Shown here one piece after another: positions 20,368 to 28,394 of a stretch of DNA of 44,928 bases. Origin of the DNA: Mesotaenium endlicherianum. Lineage: Eukaryota; Streptophyta; Zygnematophyceae; Zygnematales; Mesotaeniaceae. Within the stretch, counting starts at the first letter, position 1; each line of letters begins with the position of its first letter. The notes below the pieces were generated by a model. It did not search any database. It was not told the DNA's origin and saw nothing but the letters and a program-made list of their open reading frames with translations. The position numbers were made by a program, and so were the translations under genes. Location: assembly GCA_009602735.1 (NCBI GenBank), contig WELA01009928.1, positions 404,709 through 449,636 of the forward strand, in the 5' to 3' direction.

Positions 20368-23300
20368 TCATCCCCCTCCTCAAGATGCGACGTCCTCGAC
20401 GCATTCTGCAGATAACGTCTCAACTTACTCTTACAATGAGTCAAGTTGGCCTCTGGCTCCCAAGTGTTGTCGTCCGCATGGTAGCCTTTCCACTTGACCA
20501 GATACTCTTGAACAACTCGTTGACCTCGCTTGACTCGTCGATCGCCGACAATCGCCTCCACTTCATACTCCAATACATCATCGATCTCGACCGGTGGTGG
20601 CGGTGTAGGTAGTCGTCCTGGATGTCCTTCATTCGGGTCAACGTATGGCCGCAGACAATTGACATGGAACACATCATGGATACGCCAGCCTGAAGGAAGT
20701 TCCAACTTGTAGNATCCTGGAGGAAGTTCCAACTTGTAGGTCACTAGATTCACCTGCTTGAGCACTTCAAAGGGACCTGTAAACCGTGCCCGCAATTTCC
20801 TCTTGCCTGTGAAAGGTAGATTCTCTGTTAACAAGAGTACTTTGTCACCCACATGGTATGTCACTTCCCTCCTGTGCTTGTTGGCATACTTGACCTGTTC
20901 CTCCTGTGCCTTCCGAATACACGTCTTCGCCAAATCCCAAGTCTTGGCCATCTGCTCCATAAAAGCTTGTGTAGTAGGAACCTGAGTCTCCTTGGCCTTC
21001 TCCAACAAGATGTTCCCTGGATGATATACTTCTCTCCCATAAATCATGGTGAATGGTGACTGCTTGGTCGATCCCTGCATGCTGTTGTTGTAGGCAAACT
21101 CCAATCCTGGCAGCTTTCTGTCCCACTCTGAAGGGTCTTCCATAGTGAAATTCCTGAGCACCTCTTGCAGAGTTCTGTTGAGCCTCTCACTCTGCCCGTC
21201 TGTCTGAGGGTGATAGGAAGTGCTCATACTCAGCTTGGTCCCCATCAAAGTAAACAATGACCGCCAAAAGTTGCTAGTAAACCTTGGATCCCGTGCTGAA
21301 ACAATCACCTTCGGCAACCCATGTAGCCTGAAAATATGATCGAAGAATAACCGTGCCACATCCGCTGCCGTAGAAGTCTCCTTCATAGAAATGAAGTGAG
21401 CCATCTTGCTGAGTCTGTCAGACACAACCCATACTGCATCGTGCCCTTGACCACTGACTGGTAACGATGTGATGAAGTCCATAGCAATCTGCTCCCAAGG
21501 ATACTCTGGAATAGGCAGGGGTCGCAATGTACCTCCCTTCTTTTGATTTGGTGTCTTGTTTCTCTGGCACGCATCGCAACTCCTGATCCACTCCTCGATG
21601 TCCTTGTCCATATTTCTCCAGTAGTATTCCCGCTTCAGCACGCTTGCCGTCTTCTCGCTTCCAAAGTGTCCAGCATATAAGCAGTCATGATGCTCCGCAA
21701 GTAGTAAGTCTCGTAGCTCCTTGATGTCAGGTACCACCACTCTCTTGGAATCACCATAATACCATATGCCGTCCTTCTTCTGCATACTCGCGTTGAACTC
21801 CGCTGCTCCACCATCAGCAAACTGTGGGTCCTCCTCATAACCTTTTTGAAGCTTCTCCTTGAAGTCCATATTCTCCTTGATGACTGAGACAGCTGCAAGG
21901 TCACACCTCCTGGATAAAGCGTCTGCAGGGTTGATCTTCCCAGGTAAGTACTCAATCTTGTGGTCGAACTGTTGCAGAAACTCCATCCACCTTGCTTGTC
22001 TTGGTGTCAACGTTGGCTGCGTCATAAACTTCTCCAAGCTCTTGTGGTCGGTCTTGATGAACACCTTCCGGCCGTCCACATAACATCGCCAAATCCTCAA
22101 AGCCTGGATAATAGCCAACATCTCTCGCTCGTGTGCTGCATAGTTCTGCTCCGCAGGACTCAACTTCCTGCTCTCATATGCCACAGGCTGCAATCCTTTG
22201 CCCTGGTCCTGGAGAAGAATGGCTCCCACTGCAAAGTTTGACGCGTCTGTGATGATGGTGAAAGGAAGCTCTGGACTGGCAATTGCCAACACAGGTGCCT
22301 GTGTTAACAGCTCTTTAATCTTCTCGAAGGCTTGCTGCTCCTTGTCACCCCATAGCCACTTCTCCTGCTTCTTCAACATGTCCGTGAGCGGTGCACACAC
22401 CTTGGCAAATCCTTCAATGAAACGTCGATAATAATTCGCCATGCCGAGGAAACTCCTGAGTTGATGAATATCAGCAGGTACCGGCCAATCTCTGACTGCT
22501 TGCACCTTCTTCTGCTCCACCTTGACTCCTTCAGCTCCCACTATGTGTCCAAGAAACTCGACCTCCTTGAGACAGAAGTCGCACTTGCTCATCTTCCCAT
22601 ACAGCTTTTGATCTCTCAAGACCTCCAACACCTTCCTCAGATGCCCCACATGCTCCTCCAAGGTCTTCGAATAGATCAGGATGTCGTCCAAAAATACCAC
22701 CACAAACTGGTCCAAGTAGGGTCTGAAGATACTATTCATGAGTCCCATGAATGTAGCAGGTGCATTAGTCAATCCAAAAGGCATGACTGTGAACTCGAAC
22801 AAACCATAGCGAGTTCTGAAAGCAGTCTTCTGAACGTCTCCTTCCGCAATCCGTACCTGGTGATAGCCACTCCTCAAATCGATCTTCGAGAAATACTTCG
22901 CCCCGACAAGCCTGTCAATCAACTCGTCCACTCGTGGAAGTGGGTACCTGTTCTTGATGGTGACCTTGTTGAGTGCCCGGTAGTCGACACACATCCTCAT
23001 AGTCCCATCCTTCTTCTTCACAAATAAGACTGGCGCTGCAAATGGAGACTCGCTGGGTCGGATGAATCCCTTCTCCAACAACTCTGTCAACTGCTTCTTC
23101 AACTCGTCCAACTCCGCAAACGATTGACGATAGGCGGGTCTCACTGGTGGCTTGCTCCCTGGTTCCAACTCAATCTTGTGCTCCATAGCTCTCTGTGGAG
23201 GTAATCCTGTAGGTAGCTCCTCAGGAAATACGCACTTGAACTCCTCCAACAGCGCCTTAATTTGGGCAGGCATCTCAGCAGGCTTCTTCTCTTGAGCAGT

Positions 23301-24065
23301 TGGGCTCTGCTCCTTCTGAGCAAGGGGATCAGACACCACTACTTGCTCCTCCGGCAATGTACATTCGCCCAGGCTGTTAGGATTCACGCTTGCTCCATCT
23401 GATGACTTGGCTAGGGCCACCGAAACAAGGTACATCTCCTTCACCTGATTCGCCCTGCATAGCTTCTTAACTTGCAGGCTCGACACAAGACAGTTACTTG
23501 TGGTCGTATCTACCCCCACCTGTTTCGCTGTCTCCATTCGACCATCACGCCCTTGGACTTTCACTTGTCCTGTGCTCCAGTGCACTTGAGGGTTGGCTTT
23601 TCTTAGCCATGGTCGGCCCAATATCACCTCATGGTGACCTAACTCTGCCTGCTCCATAACTTCAATACTTTGGTGCCCCGCTACTTCCACGTGAATAGCT
23701 TCCGTAGGTGCACCACACTTGAGTTTCTGCCCATTCGCCAAAATTGCCTCCTCAGGCTCATAATGCTTCTGCACAGGGATTCGCCACTGTTTCACCAGCT
23801 TCTTGTGCACAAAATTTGCACTTGCGCCACTGTCGACCATGCACTTCGCCTTGTTGCCGTCGACCACTCCTTCCACGATGATAGGTTTGTCAACGTCTCG
23901 TCCTTTGCTTCTCGGCAGGACCCTGGGGATAACCTCCTTGTGTGTTTTCGTCTTCACGCCAGTAGACACCCCAGAACGACTCACTGGCGTCCTCCTTTTT
24001 CCTGCTGTTGAGGTTGCTTTGCCTTCACATGACAGTCTCGAGCCAGATGTCGAAGCTTGCCACAA
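20355..24065 (-). CDS. Element 2 pol polyprotein (PR-RT-RH-IN-chromodomain)
   Basis: An open frame of 1236 codons. Protease: [16 protein letters not shown], active site at residues 78-81. [22 protein letters not shown] and intact FLDDILIYS with Asp460 and Asp461. RNase [21 protein letters not shown] and [20 protein letters not shown]. Integrase: His-His-Cys-Cys zinc domain ([16 protein letters not shown]), AMDFITSLP with the first catalytic Asp, then [13 protein letters not shown] where relatives have SDRDPRF, and SERLNRT with the catalytic Glu. Chromodomain: [25 protein letters not shown]. The DDE centre has Ala924 in place of Asp. A single N at 20713 falls in the linker before the chromodomain, flanked by a duplicated 18-bp word that adds nine codons. 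The frame overlaps the zinc-knuckle frame by 85 bp. Confidence 0.93.
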   Translation of the reverse strand: MWQASTSGSRLSCEGKATSTAGKRRTPVSRSGVSTGVKTKTHKEVIPRVLPRSKGRDVDKPIIVEGVVDGNKAKCMVDSGASANFVHKKLVKQWRIPVQKHYEPEEAILANGQKLKCGAPTEAIHVEVAGHQSIEVMEQAELGHHEVILGRPWLRKANPQVHWSTGQVKVQGRDGRMETAKQVGVDTTTSNCLVSSLQVKKLCRANQVKEMYLVSVALAKSSDGASVNPNSLGECTLPEEQVVVSDPLAQKEQSPTAQEKKPAEMPAQIKALLEEFKCVFPEELPTGLPPQRAMEHKIELEPGSKPPVRPAYRQSFAELDELKKQLTELLEKGFIRPSESPFAAPVLFVKKKDGTMRMCVDYRALNKVTIKNRYPLPRVDELIDRLVGAKYFSKIDLRSGYHQVRIAEGDVQKTAFRTRYGLFEFTVMPFGLTNAPATFMGLMNSIFRPYLDQFVVVFLDDILIYSKTLEEHVGHLRKVLEVLRDQKLYGKMSKCDFCLKEVEFLGHIVGAEGVKVEQKKVQAVRDWPVPADIHQLRSFLGMANYYRRFIEGFAKVCAPLTDMLKKQEKWLWGDKEQQAFEKIKELLTQAPVLAIASPELPFTIITDASNFAVGAILLQDQGKGLQPVAYESRKLSPAEQNYAAHEREMLAIIQALRIWRCYVDGRKVFIKTDHKSLEKFMTQPTLTPRQARWMEFLQQFDHKIEYLPGKINPADALSRRCDLAAVSVIKENMDFKEKLQKGYEEDPQFADGGAAEFNASMQKKDGIWYYGDSKRVVVPDIKELRDLLLAEHHDCLYAGHFGSEKTASVLKREYYWRNMDKDIEEWIRSCDACQRNKTPNQKKGGTLRPLPIPEYPWEQIAMDFITSLPVSGQGHDAVWVVSDRLSKMAHFISMKETSTAADVARLFFDHIFRLHGLPKVIVSARDPRFTSNFWRSLFTLMGTKLSMSTSYHPQTDGQSERLNRTLQEVLRNFTMEDPSEWDRKLPGLEFAYNNSMQGSTKQSPFTMIYGREVYHPGNILLEKAKETQVPTTQAFMEQMAKTWDLAKTCIRKAQEEQVKYANKHRREVTYHVGDKVLLLTENLPFTGKRKLRARFTGPFEVLKQVNLVTYKLELPPGXYKLELPSGWRIHDVFHVNCLRPYVDPNEGHPGRLPTPPPPVEIDDVLEYEVEAIVGDRRVKRGQRVVQEYLVKWKGYHADDNTWEPEANLTHCKSKLRRYLQNASRTSHLEEGDDVRS
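20368..20381 (-). other. Polypurine tract of element 2
   Basis: The minus strand reads GAGGAGGGGGATGA immediately before the LTR start TGTAAGG. It is also coding: it specifies Glu-Glu-Gly-Asp near the end of pol. Confidence 0.85.
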
Positions 24066-24196
24066 TTATAGCAGGGTCCTCTCGACTTAAAATTTCTGCT
24101 GCCTGCGCTAGTACTGAACAAGTCCCAACTCCATAAGTACTGGACCTTGTCCACTCGTGCTTGGCGCTTGAGATCCAAAGTGTCAATGTCCTCCAA
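23981..24196 (-). pseudogene. Element 2 gag C-terminal piece with zinc knuckle
   Basis: A frame of 71 codons out of phase with both the gag body and pol. It carries the CCHC knuckle [14 protein letters not shown] and a Gln/Lys-rich tail. The gag body ends in ..WASHNFGGH and this frame picks up at EDIDTLDLKRQ within the same bases, so a one-base shift near 24185-24200 divided an originally continuous gag. Its junction to pol, near an A5 run at about 23996-24000, is a second frame change. That one could be a programmed shift or damage. Confidence 0.75.
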
Positions 24197-25010
24197 AGTT
24201 GTGGCTGGCCCACTGCCTCTGACTATACTCCACAGCGTCGGCCCTTGTTGCCAATGCCGTCATTTCTCCAAGACTGGTAGGGTCCTTGAGCGCCACTTCC
24301 TTGGCCACAGTTGGGTTGAGTCCCCTCTTCAACTTGTTCATCATCTCCGACTCGTGCATGGATGGACATTGAAGCACCAGCTCGTTGAAGCGCGATACAT
24401 ACTCTTGAACGCTTCCTCGTTGACGAAGGCGCACCAATAGATCTCGAGCAGTAGCCTCGGGTGCAATAGGTTGAAATTGCCTCTTCAAGCCTTCAAAGAG
24501 CTGATCAACAGTAGCAGGAACTCCAGACAGCTGCTCTTCTCGTTCATACCAAGCTCCAGCACTCTTCTGCAACAAAGTTATGACAAAGGTGACTTGCCTG
24601 TCGGGCGTGAGCGCAGAATACTCCATAAACTTCTTCACTCCAAAAATCCATTGATGAACAGGCGGCGATCCACGCTCTCCAGTATAAACTTCAGGCTTAG
24701 GCGCACGCACTCCCGATGCGGGTGGAATAACTCGTTGCACCACTGGGTTAACATGAATTGGTGGCACAACAGGTTTAGGTGCCGAACTCGTCGAAGCGGC
24801 GTTCCCCATAACAACTCGCACCATTCTCTCCACCTCCGCGCGCATATATTGTTGAAACTGGGTGTAGACTTCTCCTCCAATTGCATTTGCCATTTGCCTT
24901 AGCATCGCCTGCATCTCTTGTTGCTCCCTTGACAAAGGTGGTGCCGTCTGCTCCACGCGCTCAACATGCTCGACATGGTCGCCTCCTCCAGTTGTTGACT
25001 GCGAGTCCAT
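24183..25010 (-). CDS. Element 2 gag, capsid part
   Basis: 275 codons from MDSQSTTGGG. The retrotransposon capsid region is visible (VTFVITLLQKSAGAWYEREE, then VQEYVSRFNELVLQCPSM and LNPTVAKEVALKDPTSL). Gag forms the particle in which reverse transcription occurs. The ATG is 24 bases after the primer-binding site. The zinc knuckle that should end the protein is in another frame, so this product would be truncated. Confidence 0.85.
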   Translation of the reverse strand: MDSQSTTGGGDHVEHVERVEQTAPPLSREQQEMQAMLRQMANAIGGEVYTQFQQYMRAEVERMVRVVMGNAASTSSAPKPVVPPIHVNPVVQRVIPPASGVRAPKPEVYTGERGSPPVHQWIFGVKKFMEYSALTPDRQVTFVITLLQKSAGAWYEREEQLSGVPATVDQLFEGLKRQFQPIAPEATARDLLVRLRQRGSVQEYVSRFNELVLQCPSMHESEMMNKLKRGLNPTVAKEVALKDPTSLGEMTALATRADAVEYSQRQWASHNFGGH

Positions 25011-25033
25011 AATATAATATGCAAACTAGCCTA

Positions 25034-25045
25034 GCTCCGATACCA
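25034..25045 (-). other. Primer-binding site of element 2
   Basis: The minus strand reads TGGTATCGGAGC, two bases after the LTR end, complementary to the initiator Met-tRNA 3' end. It is identical to the element 1 site, including the G at the eighth base. Confidence 0.9.
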
Positions 25046-25047
25046 GA

Positions 25048-25791
25048 TGAAAGGGGCAGAGTGCCCTAGTAGAAGCGTAGTGACTCGCGAGGAACAAAGC
25101 TAGTTGCAATCATACTCAAGAGTGCAGCAGCATATCGCTAAGAAAGCTTAAGAAAATTACTCATCATTTTGAGTAGCAAGAAACTGCTCACAAATGATGC
25201 AAGATGAAAGGCCTTGTCATTACAAACTCGTAGAAATTTACAAAAGTGAAAACTGATAAGAAACAAAGAAGTTATACCTATTTATAATTTTCTGCCTAAA
25301 TGCTCCTCCCTAGGAGGAAGCTACGGATTTTCCTAAGTGTTCGTCAAATCGTCCCTTCCAGAATATTCGTGAGTAAGCCAGATCAGTCTAATCTGACGTG
25401 TCGGGCCGAATTGACGTCCACTTACATGCATCGACATTACTAGAATATTCTATCTTAGACGCGCTAGGCTAAACCGAAACTTCTAGGTAAATCGACCTAG
25501 TCGGCATTCCGCGTCAGCCAAACTTACGTGAAGGTTCGAGTTCACTCTAACGGGCCAGATCGCTTGACACTGTCGGTCAATCCGACGGTCGCACTCACCG
25601 CGAATTAAGGACAGTCGTCAACCGACCTCAAAACTAATTAAACTTTGGAAATCCATAACTCTCTCAATACTTAACCAAATTCGATGAACTTTATATCGAA
25701 ATGATCAAAAAAATTCACTCTACACCACTATACAATCAAAACATACTTTCATGAAACTCAAAAATGCACTTTATAAACCTATGACCTTACA
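25048..25791 (-). mobile_element. 5' LTR of element 2
   Basis: 744 bp, the same length as its partner at 19624-20367. It directly precedes the target duplication GTCAT. It should hold the promoter of the element. Confidence 0.93.
25279..25287 (-). promoter_or_regulatory. Probable TATA box of element 2
   Basis: The minus strand reads TATAAATAG, close to the plant TATA consensus, about 510 bp into the 744-bp LTR as read by the element. Transcription would start roughly 30 bp further down in coordinate. The equivalent site is kept in the other LTR. Confidence 0.6.
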
Positions 25792-25796
25792 GTCAT

Positions 25797-26024
25797 GTTG
25801 TGTTACTTCCAAGTGGCCGTCTACGCGGGGCTAAGGACCAACTCGGGGACGCTCTTGCGCCTCGAGCACATGAGCATCGAGAAGGTCCCGTCCGCCGAGG
25901 AGGGCGCACGTCCTCAGTTCCATATCAAGATGCGCATCCCCGACCACAAGGACGCCTCCTACGACATGATGGTGCAGCTCGGCATGGCAAGAGTGCTATT
26001 CACCAAGCATCCCGAAGACCGCAG
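25797..26024 (+). pseudogene. Recombinase-like exon 3, 3' part after the retroelement
   Basis: Removing element 2 and one GTCAT joins 19623 to 25797 in frame (CTC GTC ATG TTG). The sequence continues LCYFQVAVYAGLRTNSGTLL and RLEHMSI. The AGLR box followed by a Leu-rich helix matches the first catalytic Arg region of tyrosine recombinases (Arg codon 25834-25836). Beta-strand-like FHIKMRIPDHKD and VLFTKHPEDR follow. The exon ends at a GT donor (26025) in phase 2. Confidence 0.6.
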
Positions 26025-26389
26025 GTGAGACACATCGGCCAATGGCGTTTGCGGGGCGGCGGTGTGGGTAGCGATGGGGGTGGCGGTGGGAGGGTGGCGG
26101 TGGCGGTGGAGGTGGCGGGGTGGCAGGGGTGGCGGTGGGGGTGGNTGGCGGGTGGTTGGGGTGGCGGAGGTGGCGGTGGGGGTGGCAGTGGTGGTGGAGG
26201 TGGCGGGGTGGGGGTGGCGGCTGGGAGGGAGGTATGGAGCTCCAACGGAAGGTTGGCGCTTGGAGGGTGGCGCTGGGGGGTGGCGGGATGGCGCTACACT
26301 GACAATGGCACAACCCTTCGAACCTTCTCCCATTTGCATGAGCTTCTGACTTCATGTGACCCGCTCCCTGCCCCTCCTCATTGCTGCAG
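26025..26389 (+). repeat. GGTGGC-rich intron sequence
   Basis: This intron of the recombinase-like gene holds, between about 26045 and 26290, imperfect GGTGGC/GGTGGG units on the sense strand with an N at 26145. Gly/Trp or Pro/His-rich open frames across it are by-products of the repeat. Confidence 0.75.
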
Positions 26390-27407
26390 GCTGTGTGTGG
26401 TGAGTAGCCTCTTTTCGCTGCTGACGCACATGAGGGCGTGGAAGTGTGGCTCTGTGGAGAAAGCCGTCCGGACATGGGACCTTGCCTTAGACCCGAACAT
26501 GAACCAAGTGCCCCTGTTCCCTTGCGTGAAGGAGAACGTATTCGTTCTCGACGACGCGGTAAGCCACGCGCACCCATTGATTCGCAAACGTGGTGTCGGG
26601 GTGGGCAAGCTACTCCTTGCGTTTTGAGCCTAGCAGTTAACCCCGTTGTCGAATCGCGCCTTTGACTTCGACCGACACCCTAAAATATTGTCTGCGTCTT
26701 CACGCACTCTCTCTCGCTTTGCCTGCGTGCGGATGTCGACGCAAGTTCTAACAGCGAACCTGAGGAGCGCCCTGAAGTATTGCGGGATTGTCCTAGATGA
26801 GCTGGCAATCTGTGCTCCACAGATGTTCAGAAGTGGCAACGCAACTCAGCGGGACATTGTTATGGCCGAGGAGATGAACCGGGGCGATCGTGCGCCGGGA
26901 GCAGACGCGACGATCACCCACGCCCTGCGGAGGCGCCGCTTTGACAAGAACAGCCAAAAACCCTACATCCACGAAGATGTCACGGGCTTCGTTCGCAGTC
27001 ACGGGGACACGGGCATGACTACCTTGCAGAAGCTGTGCCTCGCGCACAGCAATCTCTACAAACCCATGACGCCCGCCGGGAAGCGCGTGGTGGACTTTGA
27101 ACCGATGCCTAACCGCGCCGAGGAGTGCTCCGGCTCGGACCCCGCGACGTCGGCGGTGCCTGGGGAGAGGGTGCTGAAGCGCCGCAAGATGGACAAGAAG
27201 CACGGGCCCCGCGAGATGAGGAGCGAGCAGCTGCAGACAACAAGGGAACATTTTTACGTGGTTCAGCGGACGCATGCATGGGAGAAACGCTCGGAAGAGA
27301 GCACACAAAGAGACACTGACACATGCGCACTCACACGTACGTATGCACACGTGCGCATACACACATGCATCTGCTTGAGCGAGAGCGACACTCGCAGCAT
27401 AGATTGA
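26390..27407 (+). pseudogene. Recombinase-like gene, exons 4-5 (catalytic C-terminal half)
   Basis: Exon 4 (26390-26558) completes the split Arg codon and encodes LCVVSSLFSLLTHMRAWKCG and then VPLFPCVKENVFVLDDA. Exon 5 starts at 26637 in phase 0 after a 78-bp intron. It contains STQVLTANLRSALKYCGIV, then APQMFRSGNAT, which sits where tyrosine recombinases have HxxR; here Gln replaces His and the Arg (26829-26831) is kept. ALRRRRFDKNSQKPYIHED follows, with Tyr at 26964-26966 as candidate nucleophile. A basic tail, KRRKMDKKHGPREMR, may be a nuclear localisation signal. The frame runs into CA-repeat sequence and stops at 27405-27407, so the true end or a further intron may come earlier. Catalytic roles are assigned by position only. 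Confidence 0.5.
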
Positions 27408-27685
27408 AAGAGAAGCTGAGAGGTGAAGTGAGGGATTTATTTGAGTTTGCGTGGCTTGCGTGTCTCGTAGAAAGAGAGAAATGGAGATGGCGTGACCGCT
27501 TGTACATATGTGTATGTGTGTGTGCGTGTATGATAGTGCGGGAAAATGAGGGAGGGGGGTTGGATTAGTTAGTGTCAGTGTGAGAGCATGCTTGTGGGAG
27601 TGTGGGAGTGTGAGCAGTGTGAAGTGTCTGTGTTTTTGCCGATCAAGGAGTGCACCCACCCGAGTCCCTCCACCTCCCCCCCCCC
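27408..27685. other. TG-rich low-complexity DNA before the gap
   Basis: GT/GA-rich sequence and a 65-bp word (27520-27584) that recurs beyond the gap. It ends in a C run at the gap edge. No gene is seen. Confidence 0.6.
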
Positions 27686-28003
27686 NNNNNNNNNNNNNNN
27701 NNNNNNNNNNNNNNNNNNNNNNNNNNNNNNNNNNNNNNNNNNNNNNNNNNNNNNNNNNNNNNNNNNNNNNNNNNNNNNNNNNNNNNNNNNNNNNNNNNNN
27801 NNNNNNNNNNNNNNNNNNNNNNNNNNNNNNNNNNNNNNNNNNNNNNNNNNNNNNNNNNNNNNNNNNNNNNNNNNNNNNNNNNNNNNNNNNNNNNNNNNNN
27901 NNNNNNNNNNNNNNNNNNNNNNNNNNNNNNNNNNNNNNNNNNNNNNNNNNNNNNNNNNNNNNNNNNNNNNNNNNNNNNNNNNNNNNNNNNNNNNNNNNNN
28001 NNN
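27686..28003. other. Assembly gap (318 N) between poly-C tracts
   Basis: Ns are bordered by C runs on both sides (10 C at 27676-27685 and 18 C from 28004). A long homopolymer is the likely cause of the break. Long open frames spanning the gap are meaningless. Confidence 0.98.
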
Positions 28004-28079
28004 CCCCCCCCCCCCCCCCCCGCTCAACAAGAAAAAGAGGGGGACTCGCATCAACAGAGACGTGCATTCATGCATCTCT

Positions 28080-28235
28080 GAGAGTGCGCACCTTCGGAAT
28101 GAACACACCCACCCACACAGTCTAGGTCAATATGCACTCACAAATACCCACACACGCTCCTCCAGCCCGACCAGACATCTGACACCCTTGTCTAGGCCAA
28201 TTTACGCACACAAGCATACACACACACGACTACAA
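28080..28235. repeat. CA-rich microsatellite-like stretch
   Basis: Interrupted CACA/CCCACA words, including two partial copies of TGACACCC/CTAGG(C)CAATxTxC-type text. No coding potential. Confidence 0.6.
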
Positions 28236-28394
28236 CAATGGTCAGATAAGGACGCCATCATACGAATATGCCTTTCCCTAACACCAAGAGGGGGAGAAAG
28301 AGGAAGGGAAATTCTGCTGCGATTATGATAGTGTGCGTGTACAATAGTGCGGGAGATTAAGGGAGGGCGTTGGATTAGTTAGTGTTAGTGTGAG

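Larger units (their letters stand above)
19624..25791 (-). mobile_element. Element 2: structurally complete Ty3/gypsy chromovirus
   Basis: 6168 bp on the minus strand, bounded by two 744-bp LTRs and flanked by GTCAT on both sides (19619-19623 and 25792-25796). Order: LTR, primer-binding site, gag, zinc knuckle, one long pol frame with protease, RT, RNase H, integrase and chromodomain, polypurine tract, LTR. By eye the LTRs differ at about 30 of 744 positions (roughly 4 per cent), mostly transitions, so the insertion is not recent. It lies inside an exon of the recombinase-like gene, on the opposite strand. Gag is split by a frameshift and integrase lacks one catalytic Asp, so it is not autonomous now. 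Confidence 0.95.
27520..28394. repeat. Direct repeat pair flanking the N gap
   Basis: 27520-27584 and 28331-28394 share GTGTGCGTGTA, ATAGTGCGGGA and GTTGGATTAGTTAGTG in the same order, with about seven differences over 64 positions. The intervening 750 bp is mostly gap and CA-rich sequence. Confidence 0.8.

Noticed and set aside
26793..28125. Open frames spanning the N gap and the recombinase antisense strand
   Set aside because: They are continuous only because Ns are read as X. The rest is antisense or CA-repeat translation.
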